Source: Candidatus Endobugula sertula
GTDB lineage: Bacteria > Pseudomonadota > Gammaproteobacteria > Pseudomonadales > Cellvibrionaceae
DNA length: 64,000 nt
NCBI GenBank assembly: GCA_001723645.1
Contig: MDLC01000007.1
Coordinates: 27,816 to 91,815, forward strand
Direction: 5' to 3'
Both the position numbers and the translations under genes were made by a program. Below are positions 9,114 to 19,200 of the stretch, one piece after another. How positions within the stretch are numbered: position 1 is the first letter of the stretch; each line of letters starts with the position of its first letter. The notes below the pieces were generated by a model. It was given only the letters and a program-made list of their open reading frames with translations. It searched no databases and was not told the DNA's origin.

Positions 9114-10019
9114 TTATTGTTCTGTCGTGAGACCACTGATATCAAAATGCCAGGTTCTGATAATAACAAGGTGTTCATAGTCTTGACGAATGTCGGGAGG
9201 AAAAACCGGGAATGGAGCAGCTTGGTGTACTATTTGTAATGCGGCATTGTTAAAAATACTATGTTCAGCAGATTCTTTCAGATTAACCTCAACAATGGTT
9301 CCATCGTGTTTAATAACCACCTGCAGGCGTAATTTCCCGGTGATTTTTTGACGTATTGCTTCCTGTGGGAAATATCGATTCCCTATGGTTTCGACCTTTT
9401 CTGTCCACTGATTGAGGTAGGCGGCCTCGTTGGAAGCTAGTGTTGACACGGAAGTGAGTACTCGCTCTCTCGGTATTTTCGCATAGTGTTGACGTTGTTC
9501 TGCCAGTTTGGCTTTTAGGCTAGCAATTTGGGCGCTAACAGAGTCAACATCGATGATATCTTCACCCGATTCTGGGACTTTTTTTTCATCGGGTTGTTGG
9601 GCATTATTGATAGAGTTTGTACTGTTAATACTGGTGATTATTTGTTGGCCCTCGGGTTTTTCGACCGTTTGCTTACGTTGTTTATGGATAAGTGTCTCGT
9701 TAATGGCTGAGCTATCAAATGGTGAGATCACATCGGTGGTGATTTCTCTGGCGGTTTGCTTGGTTCCGCTACCTAGCTGATTGGATTGCGCGAGGAAGTC
9801 AGCGTCATTAGGTGCTTTGCTTGATGTGTGTGTCGCTAATGTCACCGTTATGCTAGGGGCACTTTCACTGGGTTTGTTGCTGTTGAAGCTCAGGCCGAAA
9901 ATAAGCAGGCCATGTACCGCCAATGCTAAAAATACGGTAAAGCTTAAACGATCACTGGATGTTGTCGTTACCAGCTGCTGGTGCTGGGTGGCCGTTGCTG
10001 AATGGGAAGATGGTGTCAT
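9114..10019 (-). CDS. tonB: TonB-like energy transducer (TonB3-type)
   Basis: Couples inner-membrane proton motive force to outer-membrane processes. The 301-residue protein has a short cytoplasmic tail, one transmembrane helix near residues 25-43 (LSFTVFLALAVHGLLIFGLSF), a long low-complexity periplasmic linker with a predicted coiled coil (VSAQIASLKAKLAEQRQHYAKI), and a C-terminal TonB domain (YFPQEAIRQKITGKLRLQVVI onward, ending HFDISGL). I choose the ATG at 10019 rather than 10073 because the longer form would overlap gshB, which ends at 10027. In Pseudomonas the equivalent gene between yqgE and gshB is tonB3, needed for twitching motility, which fits the pil-chp cluster next door. Confidence 0.85.
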   Translation of the reverse strand: MTPSSHSATATQHQQLVTTTSSDRLSFTVFLALAVHGLLIFGLSFNSNKPSESAPSITVTLATHTSSKAPNDADFLAQSNQLGSGTKQTAREITTDVISPFDSSAINETLIHKQRKQTVEKPEGQQIITSINSTNSINNAQQPDEKKVPESGEDIIDVDSVSAQIASLKAKLAEQRQHYAKIPRERVLTSVSTLASNEAAYLNQWTEKVETIGNRYFPQEAIRQKITGKLRLQVVIKHDGTIVEVNLKESAEHSIFNNAALQIVHQAAPFPVFPPDIRQDYEHLVIIRTWHFDISGLTTEQ

Positions 10020-10026
10020 TGGTGGC

Positions 10027-10995
10027 TTAGCTATTATTGGTGTGATGGGCCTTATGTTGCTGAATAATAGCATTCATAAGTCGTTGGCCAATGTTTGTAT
10101 CATAAGCTCTATCGATTTCCTGTGCGCAAGTAGGGCTGGTCACATTAATTTCTGTTAAGTATCTGCCAATCACATCCAGGCCAACAAATAACAGTCCTTT
10201 TTCAATTAGAGAAGGAGCGACTTGTTTAACGATCCAGCGGTCTCTATCGGTAATGGGTTGAGGCAACCCACGGCCTCCTGCTGCCAGATTGCCTCGGGTT
10301 TCACCTTTTGCAGGTACTCGTGCTAGGCAATAGGGTACGGCTTCTCCATGAATAACCAGAATGCGTTTATCTCCCTCCTTGATATCGGGAATAAACTTCT
10401 GTGCCATAACTAACTGTTGTCCCTGTTCTGTGAGCGTTTCCAGAATGACTCCAAGGTTAGGGTCGTTTTCTTTACAGTGAAAAATGCCGCTGCCTCCCAT
10501 ACCATCAATGGGTTTAAAAATGACGTCTTGGTGTAACTGATGGAAATCCCGTAAATGTTGAATGTTTGAGCTGACGGTCAGCGGTGGGCAGCATTGAGGA
10601 AATTGAGCAGCAAATAGCTTTTCATTACAGTCTCTCAAGCTTCTCGGATTGTTGATCACAAGACATCCTTGTTGATGAGCGACTTCGAGGATATAAGTCG
10701 CTTGTAAAAACTGTATATTAAAAGGGGGGTCTTTGCGCATTAATATGACGTCTAAATCACCTAAAGCGTAGGCTTTAGGTGCTCCGAGGTTATACCATTG
10801 ATCATTATTGGCAAAAACCTTTAAAGGGCGCCCATAGCCTTTGGCCACTTCATTGTTTAAAAATAAGTCATTTTGTTCAAAATATAAGAGCTCCCAGGCC
10901 AGCTCTTTAGCGGCTAGCAATAGGGCAAGGGTGGTATCTTTGTAGTAATTGATATGGGCTATGGGGTCCATAACAACGCCGAGTCTCAGGGACAT
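10027..10995 (-). CDS. gshB: Glutathione synthetase
   Basis: Joins gamma-glutamylcysteine and glycine with ATP, the second step of glutathione synthesis; cytoplasmic. The 322-residue ATP-grasp enzyme starts with LRLGVVMDPIAHINYYKDTT, followed by VILMRKDPPFNIQFLQATYI, the glycine-rich loop FKPIDGMGGSGIF and the ATP-grasp end GLLFVGLDVIGRYLTEINVTSPT. Length and motifs match the proteobacterial GshB family. It begins the minus-strand unit gshB-tonB-yqgE-ruvX, divergent from pilG with about 270 bases between the two start codons, a conserved arrangement. Confidence 0.97.
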   Translation of the reverse strand: MSLRLGVVMDPIAHINYYKDTTLALLLAAKELAWELLYFEQNDLFLNNEVAKGYGRPLKVFANNDQWYNLGAPKAYALGDLDVILMRKDPPFNIQFLQATYILEVAHQQGCLVINNPRSLRDCNEKLFAAQFPQCCPPLTVSSNIQHLRDFHQLHQDVIFKPIDGMGGSGIFHCKENDPNLGVILETLTEQGQQLVMAQKFIPDIKEGDKRILVIHGEAVPYCLARVPAKGETRGNLAAGGRGLPQPITDRDRWIVKQVAPSLIEKGLLFVGLDVIGRYLTEINVTSPTCAQEIDRAYDTNIGQRLMNAIIQQHKAHHTNNS

Positions 10996-11266
10996 ATGAA
11001 AGATTCACTCTAGTTGGATTGATAGGTTGTGTTATATTATGTCTTGAGTCTACAACAGATTATAAGTTTTATCAGTGTTCAGAACTACATGTGTTGTTTT
11101 CCTGTAAAGGTGGGGTGGATTTTGTCAGACTTTATATAGATATATTAGAGCTTCTGTGTTAAAAACTACACCTATGTCTTTAATAGGATGGTATTGCGGT
11201 TCATTCGTGGGCCCAATAAATAATATTCATTATTGGCAGGAGCCAGTATTAGGGGATGAAGGCTGT

Positions 11267-11644
11267 ATGAGTGTATCTCTGGCAAACTTAAAGGTGATGG
11301 TGATTGATGATAGTAAAACGATTCGACGTACTGCCGAAACCTTGTTAAGTAAAGCAGGATGTGAAGTGGTAACGGCTACGGATGGTTTTGATGCCTTGGC
11401 AAAAATAGCGGATTGTCGGCCTAATATTATCTTTGTTGATATTATGATGCCGCGTTTGGATGGCTATCAAACCTGTGCATTAATTAAGAATAACAGTGAA
11501 TTTAAGTCTACGCCCGTCATTATGCTGTCGAGTAAAGACGGTTTGTTTGATAAAGCGAAAGGTCGTATTGTCGGGTCTGATCAATATCTTACTAAACCGT
11601 TTAGTAAGACCGAGCTGTTGGGTGCAATAGAGACTTATGTTTGA
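11267..11644 (+). CDS. pilG: Twitching motility response regulator PilG
   Basis: A single-domain CheY-like receiver (125 residues) of the Pil-Chp pathway that acts downstream of the ChpA kinase to promote pilus extension. The acidic pair is in VMVIDDSKTIRR (D14-D15), the phosphoacceptor is D58 in IIFVDIMMPRLDG, and K110 sits in YLTKPFSK. The sequence is highly conserved with Pseudomonas PilG. An upstream in-frame extension to 11156 exists, but the receiver begins immediately after the ATG at 11267, so that start is preferred. First gene of the pil-chp operon, divergent from gshB. Confidence 0.96.
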   Translation: MSVSLANLKVMVIDDSKTIRRTAETLLSKAGCEVVTATDGFDALAKIADCRPNIIFVDIMMPRLDGYQTCALIKNNSEFKSTPVIMLSSKDGLFDKAKGRIVGSDQYLTKPFSKTELLGAIETYV

Positions 11645-11701
11645 TATATCACGGCTTAATATTTGTTATTAGGCTATTTATACTATTACTCGAGGAAACC
11701 T

Positions 11702-12064
11702 ATGTTACGTATACTAATCGTTGATGATTCACCAACAGAGGTGTATAAGTTGACCACCATACTTGAAAAAAAAGGGTATGCTGTGGAAGTGGCTGAGACG
11801 GGTGAAGAAGGATTGGAAATGGCTAAGCGCAATCCCCCAGATTTGATTCTGATGGATGTTGTTATGCCTGGCCTGAATGGTTTTCAGGCAACTCGTCAAT
11901 TAAGTCGTAATCCAGAAACAACGAATGTACCTATTATTATTGTGTCTACTAAAGATCAGGCAACAGACAAGGTGTGGGGCATGCGTCAGGGAGCAAGAGC
12001 TTATCTGGTGAAACCTATATCGGAAACTCAGCTGCTCAGTGCCATTAGTGAAGCGCTGTCATAA
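11702..12064 (+). CDS. pilH: Twitching motility response regulator PilH
   Basis: Second stand-alone CheY-like receiver of the Pil-Chp pathway, 120 residues, thought to counteract PilG as a phosphate sink or to promote retraction. It has LRILIVDDSPTEVY (acidic pair D8-D9), the phosphoacceptor D52 in LILMDVVMPGLNG and the Lys of YLVKPIS. A GAGGAAACCT sequence directly upstream supports the ATG at 11702 over a longer in-frame start at 11663. It lies 57 bases after pilG in the same orientation. Confidence 0.96.
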   Translation: MLRILIVDDSPTEVYKLTTILEKKGYAVEVAETGEEGLEMAKRNPPDLILMDVVMPGLNGFQATRQLSRNPETTNVPIIIVSTKDQATDKVWGMRQGARAYLVKPISETQLLSAISEALS

Positions 12065-12142
12065 CGGCGTTATTTGTAGTCGGCTAAGAATAATAACAAC
12101 GGTCCATAGGCTGAGAAATCAGTCTAGTTTGAGGTAACAATT

Positions 12143-12688
12143 ATGGTAGAGCAGACGTCAGCCTATCGTACTTTGCAGGCATTGGCAGCTAAGAGTCGCT
12201 TTTTTGCCCATCAACTGCCGTCTGAAACTAATATTGTTTCTCAGTGGAGTGGTATCGGCTTTTCTTTACTCGGTCTTCATTTTGTTGCACCCATGGAAGA
12301 ATTAGTCGAGATGCTGGAAATCCCTGCCTATACAAAGCTTCCAGGTGTTCACCCGTGGGTAAAAGGTGTGTCTAATATACGCGGTCGCCTATTGCCTTTA
12401 TTTGATTTAGCCGCTTTCTTTTTAGCGGAGTTAACGGGCAACAAAAAGCATCAGCGTTTACTGGTATTGGATAATCAGCAGGTGTATGCCAGTATTTGGG
12501 TTGATTCTGTTTTTGGTATACAGTATTTCCCCACTGATTCAAAGCATCCAGATGTTCCAGATCACGTGCCTGCGCGGATGAGGGGTTTTGTTGATGGGTA
12601 TTACGAAGCCAATGAATGTCAATGGATAGTGTTTCATTTAGCGTCTTTATCTCAGGATGCGCAGTTTTTGCGTGTTGCAGCATCTTAG
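12143..12688 (+). CDS. pilI: CheW-like adaptor PilI
   Basis: A 181-residue CheW-domain scaffold expected to link the PilJ receptor to the ChpA kinase at the cell pole. The CheW fold is visible from about residue 35 (GIGFSLLGLHFVAPMEELVEML), with VHPWVKGVSNIRGRLLPLFDLAAFF as the typical central segment and RLLVLDNQQVYASIWVDSVFG after it. Position between pilH and pilJ fits PilI. It is one of two CheW proteins in the cluster, the other being ChpC. An in-frame antisense frame across it is not coding. Confidence 0.95.
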   Translation: MVEQTSAYRTLQALAAKSRFFAHQLPSETNIVSQWSGIGFSLLGLHFVAPMEELVEMLEIPAYTKLPGVHPWVKGVSNIRGRLLPLFDLAAFFLAELTGNKKHQRLLVLDNQQVYASIWVDSVFGIQYFPTDSKHPDVPDHVPARMRGFVDGYYEANECQWIVFHLASLSQDAQFLRVAAS

Positions 12689-12836
12689 GGTAGGTAATAA
12701 GAATGGGGTAATTAGAAGTGAATTCTAAGCCTTAAAATAATGAAACCATAGAGTAAATAGTTCTATAGTATAAGGCAGCCTATTGGCTGATAGATAAATC
12801 GCGCGGGCTTGGGTGTTCGTACAGGAGAGAAATATA

Positions 12837-15362
12837 ATGAGTAATGAAACCAGCTTTTTCAGTGGACGTTATTGGTTGCCAGCAGCCCTTATTAGTGTGT
12901 TATTGTGTTTATCGTTATCGGCTTTCTTTGGTTATCAGTGGTGGCAAAACACGAACAATGACAATCAAAGCATACAAAAACTCCGTGAACTACACATTTT
13001 TTCCAGAAGCGTTTTATCTGCTTCAAAGCAAGGGGTAGTTGGTGATGAAGTAGCCATCGATTCGTTAAGGGCGACTATTCAGAAGATGGATGGTCATATC
13101 AACACGCTGTTGGCAAATGACGTTTTCAAGCAAAAATTTTTGGAAGGGAAATATGAGTCTGTTAATAATTTTTGGCACCGTATAAAAAATAATGCATCGA
13201 CTATTGTTGCCGCTAAGAGTGCGGTTGTTTTAGTGCGTTCTACCGCCCAGCAATTGGAAAGCTATGCGACAAATGCTCAGGTTATTACTGTTGACACTGT
13301 AGATGAGGCTTTACTGAGAGGAGCCAGTAAAGAACAAGTGTCGGCGCTTAGCGCTCAATCCTTATTATTGCGTAAGATGTCTGATGCAATGCAGGTTTTC
13401 TCTCGTTCACCCTCCCCAGCGAGTCAACCGTTTGATGTGTACCAGCAAAACCTAGTGGCTTTTGAGCGCAATTATCGACACTTATTAGAGGGTGATGTAG
13501 AAGGCAAGTTACAACCACTGCGCAGTGAAGACATTAAAGCTAATGTTGGGCGTATTTATAGATTGCTTGACCCTATAAGAGATTCAGATGGAGAACTTGT
13601 TGGTTTAGTTGAGGCTTTGTTGTTAGCGCGTGGTGCTCAGGAAAAAATGGCTGCCAGCTTTGAACGTTTGCAATTTGTCCTAACAGACATGCTGAGTGCG
13701 GTTGAGGCACAAAAAACGGTAAGGTTTCCTCAGCCGATAATCGTTTTGACTTTCCTGGTGGCCTTATTGATGAGTCTTATCATTCTCTTTCTGTCGTTGA
13801 GGCAGGCGTCTCAGCAGGTTGATGAAGTTAAACTGTCGGAAACAGAAAATGTACAGGCAGCGATTTTGCGCTTGCTGGACGAATTGGCTGACCTCGCTGA
13901 TGGGGACTTGACGGTAACCACAACAGTGTCTGAGGATTTCACCGGAGCTATCGCCGATTCGGTCAATTACACGATTGACCAGCTACGTCAGTTGGTATCG
14001 AAAATAAATAATACGGCGGTGCAAGTATCCGGTGCAGCACAGGAATCTCAGCAGACAGCCCTGCATCTTGCAGAAGCCTCTGATCATCAGGCGCAGGAAA
14101 TTGCTGGAGCCTCTGCAGCCATTAATGAAATGGCGGTTACGATTGACCAGGTATCCGCGAATGCTGCCGAATCAGCATTGGTTGCGAGTAAATCGGTATC
14201 GATTGCAAACAATGGGGCAAAGCTGGTGCAGAATACGATTCACGGAATGGATACTATTCGTGAACAGATTCAAGATACATCAAAACGTATTAAGCGATTG
14301 GGTGAGTCATCACAAGAAATTGGGGATATCGTTAGTTTGATTAATGATATTGCTGACCAAACAAACATTCTGGCACTGAATGCGGCTATTCAGGCATCGA
14401 TGGCAGGTGATGCAGGACGAGGCTTCGCAGTGGTAGCCGATGAGGTACAGCGTCTTGCAGAACGTTCAGCAGCGGCAACAAAACAGATTGAGTCTCTGGT
14501 AAAGACCATTCAGACGGATACCAACGAAGCGGTAATTTCGATGGAACAAACGACAACTGAAGTGGTGGGTGGTGCTCGTTTGGCGCAGGCTGCGGGTGTG
14601 GCACTCGAAGAGATTGAAGGTGTATCAGTGAACATTGCGGAATTGATTCAAAATATTTCTAATGCTGCGCGGCAGCAGGCCTCATCGGCGGGCCACATTT
14701 CCAATACGATGAATGTTATTCAGGAAATTACATCGCAAACCTCTGCGGGTACGGGTGCAACTGCACAGGCGATTGGTGATCTTGCTAATATGGCACTTGA
14801 GTTACGAGAGTCTGTTGCAGGCTTTACTTTACCAGAAGATATGGAGGTGCAGGAGACTGAGCAAGGTATTGATATTGATGAGGCTGCCTGGAGTTCCGCA
14901 GGTGAATTGGAAGATAGAGAATTGTTGGGTGGTTATGAAACTGAATCTGACATCATAGGTTTTAAGAATGATCTGTTGAAACCCGATGAGGGCTTTACCT
15001 TATCTGATGCTTTATTTAACAGCACAGAAGGTAGTGGAGTTGATAGTGGTTCGGACAGTGAATTGCCGGAGTTGTTTGATGATGATGGTTTTGAGTTGGC
15101 TGCGACTCAAACACATCCAGTTCGTAATACCTCTAGTACGGTACAGCCCACTAAGCGAAGGATGAGAACTTCCTCTTTTATAGCGGATGAGCTTGATTTT
15201 TCTATGAACGAAGAATTTGAGTTTGTGGGAGATAATGCCGACATTGTAGTTGACGAACATACACTACTGGATGAAATGTCAGAGGTTAGTACATTAGGTG
15301 ACGATGACTTTGGCTTGTCTTCTTTTGATCTTACTGATGAAGAATTAGATGCTGTTCGCTAA
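12837..15362 (+). CDS. pilJ: Methyl-accepting chemotaxis protein PilJ
   Basis: Inner-membrane chemoreceptor of the Pil-Chp pathway, 841 residues. The first transmembrane helix is near residues 14-34 ([20 protein letters not shown]) and the second near residues 303-320 ([20 protein letters not shown]). They flank a periplasmic helical PilJ sensor region. A HAMP-like region and the long MCP coiled coil follow, with the hairpin tip [20 protein letters not shown]. The tail after the signalling domain (from about residue 665) is an acidic, low-complexity extension of roughly 170 residues that differs from the short tail of Pseudomonas PilJ. GGAGAG upstream of the ATG at 12837 sets the start. Confidence 0.95.
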   Translation: MSNETSFFSGRYWLPAALISVLLCLSLSAFFGYQWWQNTNNDNQSIQKLRELHIFSRSVLSASKQGVVGDEVAIDSLRATIQKMDGHINTLLANDVFKQKFLEGKYESVNNFWHRIKNNASTIVAAKSAVVLVRSTAQQLESYATNAQVITVDTVDEALLRGASKEQVSALSAQSLLLRKMSDAMQVFSRSPSPASQPFDVYQQNLVAFERNYRHLLEGDVEGKLQPLRSEDIKANVGRIYRLLDPIRDSDGELVGLVEALLLARGAQEKMAASFERLQFVLTDMLSAVEAQKTVRFPQPIIVLTFLVALLMSLIILFLSLRQASQQVDEVKLSETENVQAAILRLLDELADLADGDLTVTTTVSEDFTGAIADSVNYTIDQLRQLVSKINNTAVQVSGAAQESQQTALHLAEASDHQAQEIAGASAAINEMAVTIDQVSANAAESALVASKSVSIANNGAKLVQNTIHGMDTIREQIQDTSKRIKRLGESSQEIGDIVSLINDIADQTNILALNAAIQASMAGDAGRGFAVVADEVQRLAERSAAATKQIESLVKTIQTDTNEAVISMEQTTTEVVGGARLAQAAGVALEEIEGVSVNIAELIQNISNAARQQASSAGHISNTMNVIQEITSQTSAGTGATAQAIGDLANMALELRESVAGFTLPEDMEVQETEQGIDIDEAAWSSAGELEDRELLGGYETESDIIGFKNDLLKPDEGFTLSDALFNSTEGSGVDSGSDSELPELFDDDGFELAATQTHPVRNTSSTVQPTKRRMRTSSFIADELDFSMNEEFEFVGDNADIVVDEHTLLDEMSEVSTLGDDDFGLSSFDLTDEELDAVR

Positions 15363-15367
15363 GTAGT

Positions 15368-16222
15368 ATGTCCTGGTCCTTTAAGAAATTTGATGTTCTG
15401 CCGGAAGGTAAGTTTTTACTTTGGGAAAAGCTGCTAGAGTTGCGTACGGGAATTCAGCTTGCTCCACAGCAAAAAATATTGTTGCAAACGCAAATTGCTA
15501 TTCGTATGCGAGAGCTCAATATCAGTAGCTACGATGAGTATTATGAACAAGTTAAACGAAATGACAAATCCGGTCTGGTTGAATGGCAAGTACTTGTTGA
15601 TAGGTTGGTCGTTAAAGAAACTACGTTTTTTCGCCACCGCCCTTCTCTGGAGTATGTGCGTCAACATTTAAAAAATACAATCAGCCAACGGGATGCGGAA
15701 GATAGTTTTGATATATGGAGCGTAGGCTGTTCTACTGGAGAAGAGCCTTATGGGTTGGCAATGATTGCTAATGACTGCATGGAAGAAAGCCAAGAGCGTT
15801 TTTATTTTGGTGTGACTGCAATTGATGTAAGTTTACCTGCCTTATCAGTTGCGCGTAGAGGTATTTATAAAAAGCGTAGCATGTCATTTTTGACTGATGT
15901 AGAACGTGAAAAATATTTTCTTAAGCAAAGCGATGGTCAGTTCGAAGTTGTGTCGCAGTTAAAAAAGCGAGTGTGCTTTTCGCAGGCCAACATTAATAGT
16001 TTATCAGTTGCGCCTATTCAAAAAATGGATGTGATTTATTGTCAAAATGTTTTAATTTATTTTCGACGATGGCGTCGAAGGGAAATTTTAAATCAATTGG
16101 TTGAGCGCTTAAAGCTGGGTGGATTGTTAATTATCGGACTGGGAGAAACCACTGATTGGCGACATCTGGAAGTACAAAGAGTAGATAATGATGAAGTTCA
16201 GGCCTATATCAAAAGTGTGTAG
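15368..16222 (+). CDS. pilK: CheR-type methyltransferase PilK
   Basis: SAM-dependent methyltransferase (284 residues) predicted to methylate glutamates of PilJ for adaptation. The N-terminal helical CheR domain (RTGIQLAPQQKILLQTQIAI) is followed by VKETTFFRHRPSLEYVR, the SAM-binding block DIWSVGCSTGEEPYGLAMI and the late VIYCQNVLIYF. These are all standard CheR motifs. The ATG lies 5 bases after the pilJ stop, so the two are tightly coupled. Pairing with the methylesterase ChpB downstream gives a complete adaptation module. Confidence 0.95.
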   Translation: MSWSFKKFDVLPEGKFLLWEKLLELRTGIQLAPQQKILLQTQIAIRMRELNISSYDEYYEQVKRNDKSGLVEWQVLVDRLVVKETTFFRHRPSLEYVRQHLKNTISQRDAEDSFDIWSVGCSTGEEPYGLAMIANDCMEESQERFYFGVTAIDVSLPALSVARRGIYKKRSMSFLTDVEREKYFLKQSDGQFEVVSQLKKRVCFSQANINSLSVAPIQKMDVIYCQNVLIYFRRWRRREILNQLVERLKLGGLLIIGLGETTDWRHLEVQRVDNDEVQAYIKSV

Positions 16223-16264
16223 TGGCTTATGAACTCCGCATTTAAAATAACATGAGAAAGTGCT

Positions 16265-19200
16265 ATGGCAGATAATCGCCAATATATGGCCCTTGAATGG
16301 ATCATTAGAGATATCAAGGATACTCTCTCTCAAGCACGGCGTGCTTTGGATGGCTATGTTCGTGATTCGGCGGACATTATACAGCTGAAGTTTTGCTTAA
16401 CCTATATTCACCAGGTTTATGGTAGCTTGCATATGTCGGGCTTTCACGGTGCAGCAATGATTGTATCCGAGATGGAAGTGCTAGCCCAGCAACTATTGGA
16501 GAATAATATTTCTCATCAGTCTGAAGCTGTTGATGTGCTTATTCGGGCAATAGAGCAATTGCCTGATTATCTAGAGCATGCTTTGAAGGCAAAGCGGGAT
16601 CAACCTAGTCTTGTACTTCCGTTGCTTAATGATTTACGTGCGGTAAGAGATGCTCACTTTCTCAGTGAGTCAACCCTGTTCTCTCCTAATTTGGACTATG
16701 CGCATAATTACCAAGGGGTCCCCCACCCTATTAGTCAGAATTCACAGCAGTTAATACCGTTAGTTGCTAAACTGCGTAAAATGTATCAGTTTGCTGCTGC
16801 CAGTGTTATACATAAGCGTAATGTTGAGCAAAATCTGGAATACTTGCTGAAAGTCAGTCGGCGTTTGCAGCAAATTTTAGCAGGTACGAAGCGTTTTGTT
16901 GTCTGGGAGATTACGGAGGCTTTTGTCACTGGCCTGCAGACAAATATTATTCCAACCAATGCTTCTATTAAAAAGCTATTACGTGAATTGGACGAAGAAC
17001 TCAACGTTTTAGAGACGAATGGAACGGAACCTTTAGCTGACCATACTCATGATGACTTGTTAAAAAATTTATTGTATTACCTGTTCTCATGTGAAGGTTC
17101 TACCCCCGTTATTGATAAAATTCGAGAGAGCTATGTTTTAAATAAAGGCTCCTTGTTGGCACCGGCAGATATAGAAGGGACTATAAAAACAGTGGATTCG
17201 TCTGCGATGCGTGCAGTGATGGTAGCTATTCTGAATGAGTTTATTGAGGTTAAAAATGCGTTGGAAAATTGTCGGGCTGAACATCAGCTGACTTGTGATT
17301 TTAGTGCTATTGAAAGTACCTTTCGTCGTGTGGCAGACACCTTAGCGATATTGGGGGTTGGCCATTTGCGCCAGGAAATGTTGGAGAATATTTCTCGTGT
17401 TAATGTGATTAAGAATGTTCAAGGATTCCCAGCTAATGAATTGCTTGAAATTGAGCAAAGCATCTACATTATAGAGCAAGCACTGGAAAGCACACTATTG
17501 GAAAGTGAAAATACACCATCGGGAACCTTTCACCCATTTGATGAAGAACATGAGTTTGCTTTACAGGAAAGTCGTAATGGTTTAGAAGAAGCTAAGGATG
17601 CTGTCGTCAATTACATTGCTACACAATGGAATATTAAAAATCTTCAGTCTGTGCCGCAGTTATTGCGTAATGTCAGTAAAAATTTATCGATATTGGTACT
17701 GAAAGCACCGGCGGAAATACTTTCTGCCTGTGCTAGTTATATTGAGTTGCAGCTCATTAATCAAACCAAAAGGCCCCAATGGAGTCAGTTGGATAGTTTG
17801 GCGGATGTGATTGCCAGTATTGATTACTTTTTAGAAGTACTTTCCTTAACACGGGAAGAAAATGCCGATATTCTTAAAAGTGCAGGAAATGGTTTGCTGA
17901 GTCTTGGTGTTCCTGTGACCAGAGTGCAGCAGATCATGGATGGTCTATTACTGAATAGTGTTGAGGAGGAAACTTCCGTAACAGAAACGCCTGAAACACC
18001 ATTGGAGACAGGCATTGAAGAAACCACCGATGTTACTGTTGAAGAGCCAACGGTAGTTGGCAATATATCAGTAGAAGATGATAACGAAGCATTGATTGAT
18101 GATGAGATAATCGAAATCTTTGTAGAAGAAGCAATAGAAGTTCAACAAACAATTGATGAATATCTCCCTGTCTGGGTCGAGAGTTTAGATCACCAGGAAG
18201 CACTGACCGAAGTCAGGCGAGCCTTTCATACCTTAAAGGGTAGTGGTCGTCTGGTTAAAGCTATGGATATTGGTGAACTGGCATGGTCAGTTGAGAATAT
18301 GCTAAACCGGATCATTGATAAAGTTCTGGTTCCGGAAAACATTCATACCTATTTAGTACAGTGTGTTTGTGCATTGTTGCCTGAGTTGGTAACAGCCTTT
18401 GGTCAACAGAAGGCAACGCCTCATTTGGATTTGTGTGAGCAATATAAGGTTTGGGCGTATGAGCTTGCAGAAGATAAAATACCCCAAGCGTTACTTGCAA
18501 TAGCAAATGATAACGTTGATGTTGAGCCGACGGAAGGGACTATAGCAACGGTTGAGGAAGTAGAGGCTGTTGTTGAGCACGACATAGATCCTCAATTGTG
18601 GGAAATATTTAGTGCTGAAGCTGAAATACACCTCACTATTGTTAGAGAATATATCGCAGAAATGGAGTCTGCCAAACCCTTCTATAAACCTCCCAGTGAT
18701 GCAATGCAACGTGCAATGCATACGCTCAAAGGGAGTGCGTACATGGCAGATATTACACCGATTGCTGAACTCATGAAACCGATGGAGCTATTTGCTAAAG
18801 ATTTACGTCGTTATCAAGTCAGTATTGATGAGGATGTTTTACAGCTGATAAAAGATAGTGTGACTTATACTGAGGAAGCACTAGAACAGATTGCTGAGTT
18901 AACTTACCCTCGAATAGAAAAAATAAATTTATTTTTAGCCCGTGTTGCAGAATTACGTGAACGGTCAGTGGGACATTTGATCAAGCATGAGGAAGCACAA
19001 ACGGTACCTGTAGTTGATCCGGCTATCCTGGAAATGTTAATGAATGATGGTATGGATCACCTGTTAGATATTGATACAGTGATTTCTCAATGGCGAAATA
19101 ATGGGGTAACAAAGGAAGATTGGCAATCGATTATTCATGAGCTCGATATTGTTAAACATGGTGCTGAACGCGCCAATTTAGGAAGTATGATCCAGTTGTG

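Noticed and set aside
8992..9180. Small plus-strand frame between yqgE and tonB
   Set aside because: It overlaps the end of tonB in antisense and has no coding character.
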